Source of the DNA: Gorsachius magnificus
Lineage: Eukaryota; Chordata; Aves; Pelecaniformes; Ardeidae
DNA length: 64,000 nucleotides
Direction: 5' to 3'
Assembly (NCBI GenBank): GCA_034008185.1
Contig: CM067086.1
Span: 14,861,507-14,925,506, forward strand
Each line of letters opens with the position of its first letter. The first letter of the stretch is position 1. Under the pieces are notes generated by a model. That model did no database searches and was not told the DNA's origin. It saw only the letters and a program-made list of their open reading frames with translations. This document shows positions 35,101 to 48,230 of the stretch, in pieces. The position numbers and the translations under genes were made by a program.

Positions 35101-38100
35101 ACTAAAATGTAAAGCAATGGAAAACCTTCCACCTTGCTTTCTCCTTTAACTCCTGAGTTCTTTCCATGAGCTCTGGATTTAGGGCCACCTTCCTGATGGG
35201 TTTTATTGCAATGTTTACAATGCAGAACTATAAACATCTACCAAATTCTACTTGATAGGCTTGTGATAACTACTGGCCACAACTCTTTAACAGGGAGACA
35301 TCAAGATTTGCACCTGAAACATTTTAATGAGGACGCAGGTGGTTCATGTGCACATTCTCAGCCATGGAGCTGGGTCCCGACTCAAACAACAAACCTCCAT
35401 GGATAAATTCTGACCAATATGGAAGTGCTGACCTTAGAGAAATGTGTTTCTCAGTCCTGGATTTTGGGCACAGGTAATAACATTGTACAATCTATAGAGC
35501 TACATTTGCTCCGACTTGTATGCAGAACCTTCACTGCAGTTAGCAGGGAAGGGTGTGTGTTTATGGTATGTGTGCAAGTGGAAAGGAAAAGATAGTCAAA
35601 ATTTTCCAGCTACCATCCAGAGGCTACCAACTGCTAACCAGTCATGTAGCACAGTCATTTCCAGCCTTCGGTTTTGAGGAGCGAGTGGAAAGTGGGAACA
35701 GACTGCAGTGTTGCTCTTTCCTGAGCTCCTGAAATGCACGGCCTGTTGAGGACCATCCCAAATGGGCTTTGATTTCCTGCCCACCCCATCCTCTGTCTTT
35801 AGTAAAAATACATGACCTAAATTCACAATGACAAGATGGTGCAGGTGTTTTACTAATACGAAGTAAGTAGTCAGGAACAAGTTTGTCCAAATTGCTCAGA
35901 AAGTTGGTAAGAGACTAGGGAGCTTGTTTGCTTTCCAGCCAGCAGGTCCCCATGGTGGAGGCAGCAGTGGTGGGGGGGGGGTCTGTGCTGTGGCAAAAAC
36001 AGTTGCCCACAGCACATCTCAGGCTGCTGGCCACTTTTCTTGGCAGCCTGAGCACAGATGGGAATGGATGCAGAGGCAGAAACACCTACTGACCCCACCG
36101 AGTGATGCTTCCAGGCAGGCCCCAGACGTGTTTGCAAGGTGGCGTGGAGAAGCTGGTGTTGCTCTCCATCCTACAGTGCCTGTCCCTTGGCTGCATAGCA
36201 GGTGTCCCTGTCCAAACCTGTCAACTTGCCAGGCATTAGCTTTCTCTAAAATTTTAACAGACACGAGGGAAATGTAAATTGCAAATTCTTTTCAGCACAA
36301 CTGTATTTGGTCTTTTTTGTCTCATATTCAGAATATGGTGGTGAGATTTATTGTAGATGCAGTTTTGCCATCATACTGTAAGATGCAGAACTGAGAAAAA
36401 ATTGAATACTGCATGAAAAGGACTGAGGCAAAACACATGAGCGTTATACAGTCTCCTCCTAATGTGGTCTCTCAAAGTGGATAATAATATAAACATTCAT
36501 CCATTAGAAAAAAACTACCCTTTACTGCCCCCCATTAAATACATTGGCAGTCCTATTAAAATACAAGTCAGATTTGTGTTTAATGATCTTGAAAGGAAAG
36601 TAATTGCTTGAGTATTACCATTCAAATGTTCTTACAGCAGCATATAATATTTACAGTCTAAGCGCCACTTCTGAGTGCTACGTGGCACTGGAGATGGCCC
36701 AGCCTCCTCAGCGAGCGAGCCTGTGTAGCTGAGGTACAGAAATGCTGTGCTCTCTGAGCACTGTAAAGCCTATGAGAAACAACTAAGCAATGGGCTGCAT
36801 TATTTTTCAATTTTAATAAGCCCCTGAAGGAAAAAAAATCTTTCGAAAACCCTCCAACCCTTGCGAAGGCAGGGCTTGAACGCTGCAAATGCTTGCTCAG
36901 GTGAGGAATTCTGGTGTTGCACACACGAGCCAAGCTCTTTGCTCTATAAGCATCATGTGCCAGCATCGGGCACAAAGTCCTACTGAGATCTGTGGTATTT
37001 TGTGCCACGTTTTTAACCCCTGACGGTGTCTTAGTGAAAACACCATAGCTGATTTGTATTCAACTATTGCATGTGGGATTTTTGGGAATATCCTCAAAAT
37101 GAAACTCATTCGGACTAAGGAAGAGGGGAAAGTGAAAATAAAAAGGGAACAAAAATATTTCTCTTTTGTTTATTTGTACAAGTCTGTCAAGTGTAAACGG
37201 GGGGAGTATTTCAGAAAGCGTGTGGCAAGAGTGCCGCAAAGAACATCAGAACTTTTCCAGTGGGAAAAAGTGAGCTGCAAGTCCTTTTTCCCTCCTCTTG
37301 TCTGTCTTGCCTGTCAAGGTCTTGGCCCCTCAGGCTTCAGGAGTGCTGGCGAACTCCTGGGCTTGGCATCAGCACGGCACTGCCGTCCCAGCAGTGGCTG
37401 GAGGCAGCAGGCCCTGGAGGGTAAAACTGCTTGGCAGGGTCTGCCCCTTGCGCTGTGCCTGCACGGGGCGCAGCCTGGGGAGGCCGCAGTCGCTGCCGAG
37501 ACTCTGGCGCTCACCTATAAACAAGTTTAATTAAAAAATACTAACAAACTCAAAATGTCTAGGGCATTGCCTTTTGCTGGACATGCTGGTTTGAGGACGA
37601 CAATCCTGCCATAGTGAATTAGCTTTTACAGCCTCGGATGCTGCTGTCAGCTGCCAGCCCAAGCAGGGAGGACAGCGAGGATATGGTTTGAACAGGGTCG
37701 GATGAGATGCAGTACAGCACCAACATGTACTAATCAAACTGGTGCCATGGGCCAGATATTAATGTTAGAGTTTGGGAAGGACTATAATCACTTCATTATT
37801 TGTAATGGTTAATGTTTCTGCAAGGGAGCAGATTATATAGTTTACCTTCTTTGATGCACTTAACTGACAAACTGTTTCCTCTCTCAGGAGGTTTTATTCC
37901 TTGCAGAGTGTGGTCTTGGTTATAATCCTTTCCCCACCTCAGCCAGTTGTGAAGTGGTGGTTGAACCAGCCCAGACACAATGATCTTGATTCCCTTCTGC
38001 ACTGAGGCTTTCTCAGATTGCTCTCACGATAGAAAAGACCTGGAAAGCAGGTACAAAGGTAGTTCATGTTCCTGCTAAATCCCTGGGTGATGCCAGGGGC

Positions 38101-41100
38101 CTTAGTGCAAGTAAGAATGAGATTTGGAAGCTCTGTGAGTGCTGTGAAATGCCTGTACACCTCTCCATGAGCAAACACAGGGGAAAAGGAAAACGGAGAA
38201 CCAGGAAAAGGGAAAATGTTTGCAGTTTATGCAAGCTAGGCAAAGAAGAGCAGATAGACCCTTCAAGTAACCAGGGGCACACACCTGCCTTTGAAGGCAT
38301 GAACATCACTGCATATGTGTGTGCAAATCAAGACTTTATGCATGCCCAGGGCAGTTTAGCTGTGCGCCATGCAGAAGTTTTGCAAACCAATTTGCCAACC
38401 TAAGAACTGAGAATCAGCACCCAGCTCTGCCCCGCTTCACTCTGCAGATCGGTACGTCCTTGGATCAGGATGCTCAAGAAGCCCAAAACACTGGTAGTGT
38501 TTTCTCTGGATTCTCTTCAGTCTTTCACCAGTGAACTGAAAAATGTGCTTGTGCTGAGAGATCTGGAATTTAGCTGAGCTCCTCATTACAGTTTTCTGAT
38601 TCCCTAATTAGCATGGTTTAAATTTCAAGCTGGAACAGATCAGGTACCCAGGAAAAAATGCACCTATGTAATTTTAGCATGACTTGCCTCAGCTTCAGGC
38701 CAACTAGCCAATACATCTGGGTGACGCCACATGTTGCTCTTGAGAACCTGAACAAAACTCTTGTGTTATTACTGCAGTTGGGACTGGGTGTTATTCAGGC
38801 TTGATGACCAACTGGTGGTGCTAATGCTTCATTGGATGGGAGGTGAAGGAGGGTTCATTACCTCTCACTAAATATGTACATGTATTACACAGACCCTCTG
38901 CAAATTACAAAGCAGCTTTCATCAGCCTTGCAATGAAAGTATCCAGCCTGAGTTTGAAAAGACACTTGCAGGAAACAGTTACACACATGTATTCCAAAAT
39001 TTCATATGGCAGCACTTTAATCATGAGAGTTTCAAGGAACAGCCACTTGCCTAGGACACTTGACATTCAGTCCTTAGTCCATAAGGTTTTCTGTGATTTT
39101 TTTTGTATATGTAATATAGTGTTTATCACCTGACAGGGGGAGTAGATGCGAACTTGTCTGCAAGGGTTATGAAGCAGTAAAGCACCAAGCAAGACAAGCC
39201 TGGGTTTGAGGGATAGTTAATCACAGTCAGAACCAACCAGCCTGGTTGAAAAACCACAGACTGAGCCTTGGTGGGTGGGGAAGGCTCTGAAGGTAAATGC
39301 CATTCTATGTTTCAGGCAGCACAGTCATTGACTGCAGCAGAAATAGACTCCAAGAACTGCAGGAGTGTGGAAAAAAAAACCCAAACCCTGTTACTTTCTT
39401 TTATTCAAATAAGTGATACTCCTTTTAAAAAAGCCAAGGTACCACCATACATATTTAGTGGAGGCTGTTTACTCTCTTAGAGGTTTGTATTTGGTGGCAT
39501 TTTGCAGCTCTGTCCCCTAGGTGTTGCTCTGAAAGGCACCTGTAACAACCAGGTCAATGACAAGTTTTGCGAGGGATTTTCCTGTTGCCCAGAGAGGAGA
39601 GGGGAGGAACTGAGTAATTTTCTTTTGCAGAATGCAGGCTGTGAGAGGAAAACCCCTTTTCACACCAGCTCTGACCTGTGAGCATGCTTTCTTGGAGAGG
39701 CTGAACGTGAGCTGCTCAGAGTAACAGCAAGGACTGGAAGAGGGGACCTGTAGTGTGATACAGTAATGGATAATTTGTGACATATCAGGTGATGACAGCC
39801 ATCTTCCTAGCATCACGGTTGCCATTGCGTTTATTTCTTCCAGAAATCATCTTCCTCTGATGGCTGTTAAATCTCGGGAGGAGTGCGGTACCCCTGGGTC
39901 CAGCGAGAGAGGTGGGCAAGGGGATACCGGCTCTGCCCACTCCCTACACCATGCTCCCACCCCACCAACAGTATTTGGTGCAGTGAGTGTCTGGAAGCTA
40001 TTCACACCTGGCATTTCCAGTGAAATAGCTAGAAATTACTGTGCCCAAGCTGGCCTTTTTCCACATTTCCTGCTGTGATCACAGTTTTAATACTACAAAA
40101 CAATCTATTGGGATACTTTGGCCATTAAGTTCAAATTTCTCCCTTAGATGAGCACTGCCTCATCTTTCTGTAGCAGTAAAGTGATGACCATTTTTTGGAG
40201 TTCAGGAGAGTTTGGCTTTCCCTGCACCAGTGCACTCTGCGAAGCCTCATCTCATAAAATACAGGCATAAAAATTCTTGGTGTCCTCTTGAGTAAAATAC
40301 CTGCAGGTATTGTGCTGACGGCCTGCAGCAGTCACCCTCAGATAGAAGGCATCTCAGGAACTCAGGTATTCAGTTCCTCAATTTCAACCATTATCTGGAC
40401 ACAGAAGCCTCTCCCTCATGTAATAGAAACCAGGACAGATCCCAAACCAGGGGTTCCTGTAACGTCAAGCTCATGAAGTTCTCCTGCTCCTCCTCCCCAT
40501 AGGAAGAGGCAGTGCAGCTGCTGGGGGGATGCTGTCCCTCTAGCAAAGGCAGCTGAAGAAAAGAGGGAGCTTAACTTCATCTGCTGGCATTCACTGGCCA
40601 GGGCACCAAATTAAGCTGTCCACGGCAATCGTGAGTCTTCCTTCTGTCCTTCCTTCTGAAGGGGCTCTGACGACATGCAATGGTCATCAGTCCCTGGTTT
40701 TCTTTTTTTTTTCCCTTCATTCCCAATAACCTGCTTTTTCTACTCCAAATCCTTTCCTAGTGGTTTTTTAAATGTCCTTTTTATGGATGGTGCCACTTCT
40801 TCTTTCCTCTCCCCGTGCATGCTCCTCTCCGAGGGAGCAGCCCTGACAATGGCTCTCCGCTTGGGATAATCGCCTGGCAAGGCACAAGCTCCATTGTTTG
40901 CTTTCCTTTCTGGCTCATCCCGCTTGTTTCCCATACTCAGACATATTAATATGCCAGCTCTGATTGTCATTGTTTATCTTTTGTTGGAGAACATTTGCTT
41001 TCTGTCTCATTTAGGAAAAAAAAGTGAAATCGGTGCCAGATTTTTAACAAAATGAAGGCGGCTTCTCTACTTTTGTTGCAACCACTTCAAAGCTTGGCTA

Positions 41101-41151
41101 CTTTGGATTGCAGGACATGGAAACCCCAAGAGGTACGCACATGTTGGGTGT
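32167..41151. other. Unannotated unique sequence, 9 kb
   Basis: There is no recognised exon, RNA gene or young transposon. Features seen are a G14 run at 33,763-33,776 with a second G-rich run near 33,790, a possible ancient-motif word (ACTGGTGTAAATCTG) near 33,512, and a G-rich run near 35,970. Open frames up to 158 codons (37,054-37,530 plus) have no motif. The stretch 36,380-36,660 is AT-rich and frame-poor. Confidence 0.5.
33763..33776 (+). repeat. G14 homopolymer
   Basis: Fourteen consecutive G residues, with a further G8 run about 15 bases downstream. The tract has clear potential to form a G-quadruplex on the plus strand and is a likely sequencing-length artefact site. Confidence 0.9.
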
Positions 41152-41156
41152 GCAAG
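41152..41156 (+). repeat. Target-site duplication, left copy
   Basis: GCAAG immediately before the LTR, identical to 41,755-41,759 immediately after it. Confidence 0.88.
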
Positions 41157-41284
41157 TGTCGTGGTTTAACCCCAGCTGGCAACCAAGCCCCGCCGAGCCG
41201 CTTGCTCACCGTCCCCTGCCCTGGGATGGGGGAAAGAATCGGAAGAGTAAAAATGAGAAGACTCACGGGTTGAGATAAAGACAG

Positions 41285-41290
41285 TTTAAT
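41285..41290 (-). terminator. LTR polyadenylation hexamer
   Basis: ATTAAA on the minus strand about 190 bp downstream of the TATA-like box, at a position expected for the R region polyadenylation signal. Confidence 0.5.
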
Positions 41291-41472
41291 AGGGAAAGCA
41301 AAAGCTGTGCATGCCAGGCAAACCAAACCAAGGAATTCATTCCCTGCTTCCCATGGGCAGGCAGGTGTTCAGCCATCCCCAGGAAAGCAGGGCTCCATCA
41401 CGCGTAACCATTACTTGGAAAGACAAACGCCATCACTCTGAATGTCTCCCTCTTCCTTCTTCTTCCCCCAGC

Positions 41473-41480
41473 TTTATATG
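41473..41480 (-). promoter_or_regulatory. LTR TATA-like box
   Basis: CATATAAA on the minus strand, about 275 bp from the LTR 5' terminus and upstream of the polyadenylation hexamer, consistent with the U3 promoter. Confidence 0.6.
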
Positions 41481-41754
41481 CTGAGCATGACATCATATGG
41501 TGTGGGATACCCCTGGGGTCAGTTGGAATCAGCTATCCCAGCTGTGCCCCCTCCCAATTTCTTGTACCCCCCCAGCCTGCTTGCTGGTGGGGTGGGGTGA
41601 GGAGCAGAAAAGACCTTGGCTCTGTGTCAGCCCTGCTCAGCAGTAATGAAAATATCCCTATCTTATCAACAGTGGTTTCAGCACACATGCAAGACATAGC
41701 CCCCTACCAGCTACTGTAAAGAAAATTAACCCTATCCCAGCCAAAACCAGCACA

Positions 41755-41759
41755 GCAAG
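41755..41759 (+). repeat. Target-site duplication, right copy
   Basis: GCAAG immediately after the LTR, matching the left copy exactly. Confidence 0.88.
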
Positions 41760-44429
41760 TCGGATGATTGTATTTACAAATGCCCCATTAAATGCATGTC
41801 TGGTGATCTGCATTCCTAAATACACAATCTCTGTATTCCATCAGGTCAAATTGGGACTGTGTCTCAGTGATGGTGCAACGTGAATATTACAGCTGCCATG
41901 GAGCAGCGTGGGGCAGAGCGGATGGGGTGCACTGGAGAAGGTGGCCTGCATTTCTGCATGCAATCCTCGCCTTCTGACGTTTGCAAATTTGTCCCTTAAT
42001 ATCTCTGGTGCAGGATTTGCTGTCAAGAAACATTGTCTGGGATGAGCTGTTGGGATTCAGATTATCAACTAAACATTAATTATTCTTCTGACTAAACCCT
42101 CAACAGCTAGGCTAGATAATACAAATGTAAAGAAAGAAATTAGTATGAATCATGTTCAGTACTTGAAATCTAGGATGAATCATGCTGTAGGAACAAAATC
42201 ATATACCATAAGCATATGTGTGTCGAGACATAACAGAACCAGAATCTCAGCGGGGCTGGGCCGTGCAATGCCACTGGCATCAAAAGGCGCTTTCCCTGGT
42301 TTCAGACCCTGACCTGCTTTGTTTTTGCTGAGCACCTGGAGAGCGATTCCACAGAACAAGATCTGTCAGGTTGTGCTGACGAAAGCTGAAGTGGGAATAA
42401 CAAATAAGATCTGTTAATCTTTTGCAGTAGAAACCTATTTTTTTTTAATCATGCTTTATGCAAGAAACTGCTCAGACAGACGGAAGTGGTGTAGGCTCTT
42501 GGAGGAGCTGTAACGGGAGCCTTCCCACCCACCAGGCAAAGTATCAAAGCAAAAAGCATCAGAGCTTCTTGAAAGAGCAGCAAGCACACCCATCCGCTGT
42601 AGTTACTAAGCGAGAAGACCCAGGTCTTCAGTTAACGTAACTTGGGGTGGCTCAACTGACTTCAGTACATCTTTATATTTGTAATCCGATGTTCCACATA
42701 TGGTAGAACTGTCATTGTGCTTAATTTCACCATGGTATTGTCCTTGTACTCAACTGAGCTAGAGATTAAGTATTTACATTTCAGCATACACAACTAAATG
42801 CTTTTAAACCCAAGCCAGGGGTTTAAAAATCTCAGAATAGAACCATAAAGAGCTAATGAGAAGAATAAAAATCAGATAGTTAAAAAATGATGTAAGGTAG
42901 AGTCTTAATTTTTTATCGTTAAATTAACAGCACATTAAATATTAAGTGTTCATAAACTTTGTTTTGTGCAATGATAAATTAATAATATCTACAGAGACAT
43001 GTTCTTTTACAACAGGGAAGCTAAGAAACATAGTACCAGAGGACCTTGTGTTGACAACTGAAGCTATTAGAATAGACTCCTTAATCTTCAATCATAAAAA
43101 GTAGATAATGTTATTTCTTATTACTATTAAATGCAGAGTGCCTTACTAGGAAACATATATGTCATTACTAAAAATAACTATCGGAGAATGTTTTGAGCCA
43201 GGAAAAAAAAAGATGTTAGCAAATTATATCTTGTAAATTCAGTGAAATGTTCTCTGCTAATCTCCCCCATATAAAAATTGCTTTTCAACTTATTCTTCTG
43301 TTAGCCCATAACAGGTTGCATAAGGTTTATGTCTGAGCAGAGAAACTGTCATGGTTTAAGATGTTATGTTGTGTTTTTGGGAATAGTTACCAATTGCTGA
43401 TGCCTCCAAAATGTGGACTGGTGTGTATGCTTTCTGTATCACTGAATAACGTTTGCCAACCCCCGCCTGGGGAAGGAACGATGACCTCTGTGTTTTCCTT
43501 CTTGTCTATCAACAGTGAACAATGCTTCCTTGATTAAAACCAGGGGATTTTAGTGACTTTTGTCCAGGATTTAGCAATATTATTCATTCAAATGTTTCCT
43601 GTGGTTCATAAAAACACAGGGTGGAGTGAGTATCTTCCGGGCCAGTCTCCTCAAAGACTTATTCCTAGTCTGCAGACCAGGCTATGGAGAGGTATTTCAG
43701 AATGAAATGTAGCCTAAATGAAGGAATTATGGTTTTGTTAAGTATTTAGACATGACCTAGAGAGCAGACCCGTCCACTGGTTACAGGTATAGCTACCAGT
43801 ACATGGGAGTGGTCTCAGTTTGAAGACAGGAGCCTGCAGGAAGCCCTTCACCGGGACAGTAGTGCAGCTGGTAAAGAGCGGTTTCAAGCACCTCAAATCC
43901 ACGGTGAATCATCTTCCAGAAAGGGGTAGGGCAAAACATTGATTTGCATGAATGTACAGTAATTTTTGAGTCCTGATACTTTAAATATTTTTTTTCCAAA
44001 CTAGGAGTCAAAGGAGACTCATTTAAGGTTTCTATGAACTATTTTGAATGGACAAACCAAAAAAAGTTACCTTTGGACACATTTTTGCCTTCAAAACCTA
44101 TGCAGTGCGTTCTGTGTTTGCCTTCACAGCATGCCAGCCCCTGACCCCTCATGTTGCCTGGCCAGGGCCAGCGCCAGCTCCTCTGCGGTGCCAGTGCAGG
44201 GACCGGCACTCAGCCACCTCCACCCCAGGAGCACACTGTGGGTCTCGTGCAACTTCTGCCCCAGTTTTTTTGCTAGTGATCCTGAATCAGAGGCTTGGGT
44301 AAGGATGGTCTGGAGCAACACATGCTCTTGTTGTCTGTTTTTAACGGGTGTACGGTCTGCCCCGGCCAGCTGATGGGAACTAGGACATGCAGAGGAGTGC
44401 ATCTTCCTCATTCAGCTGCTGCAACGGCC
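41760..44429. other. Unannotated, AT-rich
   Basis: No gene recognised. The part 42,640-43,320 is AT-rich with many TAAT/ATTA words and few frames, and could include conserved non-coding sequence. Nothing else stands out. Confidence 0.45.
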
Positions 44430-44600
44430 TCGGAGCCAGCTGGAGCATTAAGGAGCCAAGCAACTCCCTGCCAGTCCGGCTCCCAGGCCCAGCTTTAGGC
44501 GCAGGCAAAATCGGCAGTTGCCTGGAGAGACAGGCTGGTGGAGGCAGCGAAATCGCAGCCGGGAGAGGACGAGCTGTGCCCCGGGGTGCAGCAGCAGCTG
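44430..44600. other. GC-rich, CpG-retaining patch
   Basis: Roughly a dozen CpG dinucleotides in about 170 bp (for example GGCGCAGGC, GCGAAATCGCAGCCGG), well above the surrounding sequence. It is shorter than a typical promoter CpG island and no exon could be tied to it. Confidence 0.35.
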
Positions 44601-46854
44601 CTGCTCCCTGACAGGCACTGCCCCTTCCCATCTTGCTTCCCAGTTACGGGGGCTCTGGCTGCTTGCCTCCAGCCCTGCCCTTGCTCTGCCTTGCCCAGTG
44701 CTGCCTCTCACTTGGGGCTGGCCTCGCCGCTGGTCTTGTGCTCTCCATTGGAGCCACGGCAGGGACAGCAGGGACCATCAGTGGCCCACAGTCACCCCTC
44801 CTTGGTGTCAAGCTTCCTCCTCATGGAAGAGAGGCTTCTGCCTCCCAAAAAGCGTTCCCAGACCTGTCCCTTGAACCCAGGCATCACCCGACTGTGCAGC
44901 ATTAGATGCAAAGCCTAAAACCAGAGGGAGAGCAAAGGTGGTGGGGAAGAAGGCTGGGCTCTCCTTCCTATTTCAAGAAGTCCTTTCAGAGGCTCTGCAT
45001 TTGCTCTTACACGGGGAGGATGTTCACTGGTGAGAACTCATCCCCACTCTCACAGCCAAGCCAGGCTCTGCGGGCGCTGCTTTGCAGAGTTGAACGTGGG
45101 GTGGTTGGCACATCCCATCACCATGCTCAGCCCCACCAAGCCCCACGCCGTCTCACAGATAGCTTCTGCCAAAAGCCACCCACAGGAGACTGCCACATAT
45201 CATCCCTCTCTTACGTGCTTCATAACCTGCTGTTGGTAACACAAATGGAGAGTGGCAAGGGGCTGGTGTCTGCTCCGTATGCCAGCCAGGAGACACTGCT
45301 TTTTGTTGTTATGCCAGAAAATTGGGAGAAAACATCCCTGAGCAAGCACATCAATGTCCCGACCTTCCAGGTGGGCATCACTGACATGTCCAAATTACAA
45401 CCAGGGCTTCCAAAACACTGCGGGCACACCCTTGTCGATGGGCAGCCTAGCATCAGCTCCCCATCGACCTGGGGGCACAGCTCCTAATCTAGATGAGCCT
45501 GACCGTTCGGGTCCCCCAGCAGACGGGCTGGATGTAGGCTACAGATAAGCAATGTTGTCAGAAAGTGCCTTCATAAAATACTGTGACACCTAGAGAAAGC
45601 ATAAAAGAAGGTCTCAAACTGATAGGCATTGATGACAGGGAAGGCAAATGAGCTATCTGAACAGCTAATGGGGTTTAAGTGGGATAACCCCAGGCCGACA
45701 GTGGCAGATACCATTGGTGAGACACCTGGTCAGGAATACCTGTACTGCACAGCATGGGTGTTACTGGCTCGGCAAGAACTAGAAGAGGGACAATGCAGGC
45801 TAGCGGGATTAGTAGAGCCATCCACCTGGCTGAATTTAGGATAAGCTCCTCAGCATTTAGTCCCAGGGTAGTTTAAATAGTTTTCTGCTTAAGGGATTGG
45901 CTCTGAAAATCCCTCCCTTAAGCACTTAACTACAGGTCAGCTTGTTGGCCTCATTTGGGTTGCATGTTCCCAAAGGTGTTGGCTCAGCGGAGGGCTGGGA
46001 GCCACCACGCTCCGACGCATTCTACCTGCAGAAACAGGCTCCACATCACTCCTTTCAGGCTGCTTCAAGATCACTGCCGGTTGCTGCGCTGCCTTCTTTG
46101 CAGCGAGCTGGAGTCCTGCTGCGCCGGGCTGCTGCTGCAGCGCAGACATCACCGCGGGGCAACCGCGTCGAAACACAGGCAGAGAGGGGCTGCATTTCTG
46201 TGGGGAAAGAGGCTGCACCTCTCTGCTGTCTCCCAGAAGGGCTGCTGCCAAATTAGACCTTCCCAATACTTCATCAAGCAGCTCTGTGGCTTTTCTCCCC
46301 CCATTTCATTTTGGGTTATCAACTGGTCCAGCTTTCTGTGATGCACTTACAAGTTATGGCATTGCTTTGTCATTGTAATATATTTTTTTCACTGTAAACC
46401 TACTCTAGATGGACCTTTCCAAAGGAGCTAAACTGTATAGGCAACAAGCTTTTCATTTGTATACTTGGGAGTCATTTGGTCAAGCAAAGCTGCTGCATGT
46501 AAACGTCGCATTCACTGCATAACAATTGGAGTGAAGTTTTTATGCTCAGGGCTTTTTATTTTCCAATCAGCAGCCCTGAGTTGGGACTTTTGGGGTAAAC
46601 TGGTAGCTCTGGGCAGCTTTGAAGCATCACAAGTGGAGGGTTTTGTCTCCAGAAGATTTACTAGCAGCGAGCTTTTCTTCAACCATTTTATTAGCCTCCT
46701 TTTACATATGTATAGCGGTGAGGGGAAAAAACCTGTTGTTGGTGAAGTACAGAGCCTATTTCCCCTGTGGTATTCACACAAAAAAATTGTGTGAAAAATT
46801 GTTGCCCAGGGCCTCCCCAAATCCTGAAATTTAGCTTAATGCCATGAGGTTTTC
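44601..46854. other. Unannotated, moderately GC-rich
   Basis: The longest frame is 193 codons on the plus strand (44,906-45,487), with no domain, repeat or splice context recognised. Several overlapping frames on both strands indicate composition rather than coding. Confidence 0.45.
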
Positions 46855-47340
46855 AAACCCTTCAAGCCTTCTCCGCCCCCACCCCCCTTCTTTTAAAGGT
46901 TGAAGCTGGGGTAACAAATTCAGCGTCGAGAATGGACGCCCTGCCCTTGGCTTCAGCCGGCGCTGCCAGAATAAATCTGGGCCCCCCTGGCCAAACCGCT
47001 GAAAAGTTTTCGCCCGCTTAACACGGGTTTTATAATTTTAACTCGCAAGTTCTTGTTGAATTGAGCCCCGTTGCGTGGACAAATTGGACAAGAAAAGTTT
47101 AAATGTTACCACTTTGGCTTCTCCTCAAGTGGTGCTGAGCACAGATGTTTGCGGGGGCCATCATGTCCCTATAAGAATGGGGGCTTTGTGTGCATAACCT
47201 TACAAAGGGCAGAATAGCCCTGCTTTGCTGCCAGCCACAGGATCATCCTATCTTTATGTGTTGATTTATTAGGCCAGGGATGAATGAAACCGTAATTAAT
47301 ATTACTGAAGCATTAGAGTCTATTTAATTTAAATGCCACT
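46855..47340. promoter_or_regulatory. Candidate conserved non-coding element with retained CpGs
   Basis: The left half (46,870-47,090) keeps about a dozen CpGs in sequence of only moderate GC content. This combination suggests hypomethylation or constraint. The right half is AT-rich, with homeodomain-type sites such as TAATTA at 47,293-47,298. No repeat family or open frame explains the block. Regulatory function is inferred from texture only. Confidence 0.35.
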
Positions 47341-47650
47341 GAATATTTCACTTTCAGTTGGGAGTGACAATGTGTTCGGGACTGTTGGTGAAAGCCTCAG
47401 CCATCTGTTACCCCTACTAAGAAGGGAAGACAAGAGAGACACAGGGAGATGGAGAGCATTGAGCTTTGTGGCTTTTCCAAGCCTCCAGGATCATCATTCA
47501 ACTCAAGGGCAGCCAAGAAACATTCCTGCGCATTGGACCCTTAGTGTATAGGGGAAAGGCCTGAAAGGGTATAGGGGCAACACATCTCCCCGAAGGATGG
47601 TGAGAAGGAGACAGAGGGAGAAAGATGGAGATTTACAGTAAGTACATATG

Positions 47651-47666
47651 TACATACATACATACA
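47651..47666. repeat. (TACA)4 microsatellite
   Basis: Short tetranucleotide array TACATACATACATACA with related ACATATGT words on both sides. Confidence 0.8.
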
Positions 47667-48029
47667 AGTATGTGTGAGCTTGTGCATCAAAATCAAGCTC
47701 CAAGGCAGTAGAAGGAAGGTAGAGCAGGAAACTGGCCAACCTACAGATGGTCTAAAAATATTTTTAAAAGGTGGGGGGGAGGAAAGAGTCAAGGCAAGTG
47801 TTGAATGTTGGTTTTAATTAGCCTAAGCAGAGAGGTTCCAGTCCAGCTCCACTGCAGCAAACATCCAGGCTTTGATTTGACGGGCATCACGATGTTGGGA
47901 GCATGAGATATTCCCTGCAAGCTGCTGCCACAACATGGTCTCCACCAAGCTTAAACAAAAAAAAGGAGAGGAAAAAAGGGCAGTGGCGTAGGCAGCAGCC
48001 TTAGTCCCTGAGAAAGGCTGTGCAGCACC

Positions 48030-48230
48030 AAATGGCCGGCTGGCGAAGCGTCACCTTTGCTCCTGCGGTGACAGAGGGGGGACGTGGCAGGTCCCCGGGC
48101 GTAGCGAGGGGCTGGGTGCGCAGGCAGGAGGAGTGTGCCCTCGCCGGGGCTGCGCACGGGAGATGGCGGGGTGGGCGGCTGTGCAAGGCCATGGATGGCA
48201 GGCTCTGTCGTCCGTGGGATGGCAATTAGC
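48030..48230. promoter_or_regulatory. Small CpG-island-like segment
   Basis: About 19 CpGs in 200 bp with high GC (for example CCCCGGGCGTAGCGAGG, GCCCTCGCCGGGGCTGCGC). Overlapping frames on both strands (69-102 codons) are expected from composition. No TATA box or exon is recognisable. It directly abuts the AT-rich conserved-looking block at 48,231-48,530. Confidence 0.4.

Larger units (their letters stand above)
41157..41754 (-). mobile_element. Solo LTR of an avian ERVL-like endogenous retrovirus
   Basis: The 598-bp element reads on the minus strand from TGTGCTGGTTTTGGCTGGG to GGTTTAACCACGACA, with the TG...CA termini of an LTR. A perfect 5-bp duplication (GCAAG) flanks it; 5 bp is the usual ERVL length. 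On the minus strand a TATA-like box CATATAAA lies at 41,473-41,480 and a polyadenylation hexamer ATTAAA at 41,285-41,290 in the correct order for promoter and R region. No gag, pol or env sequence or second LTR is present, so it is a recombinant solo LTR. I recognise the sequence as a widespread avian LTR family but do not assign a specific library name. Its intact ends suggest it is younger than the LINE fossils around it. Confidence 0.92.

Noticed and set aside
44906..45487. 193-codon plus-strand open frame
   Set aside because: No recognisable domain, no signal or membrane segment, and overlapping frames on other strands; best explained by local composition.
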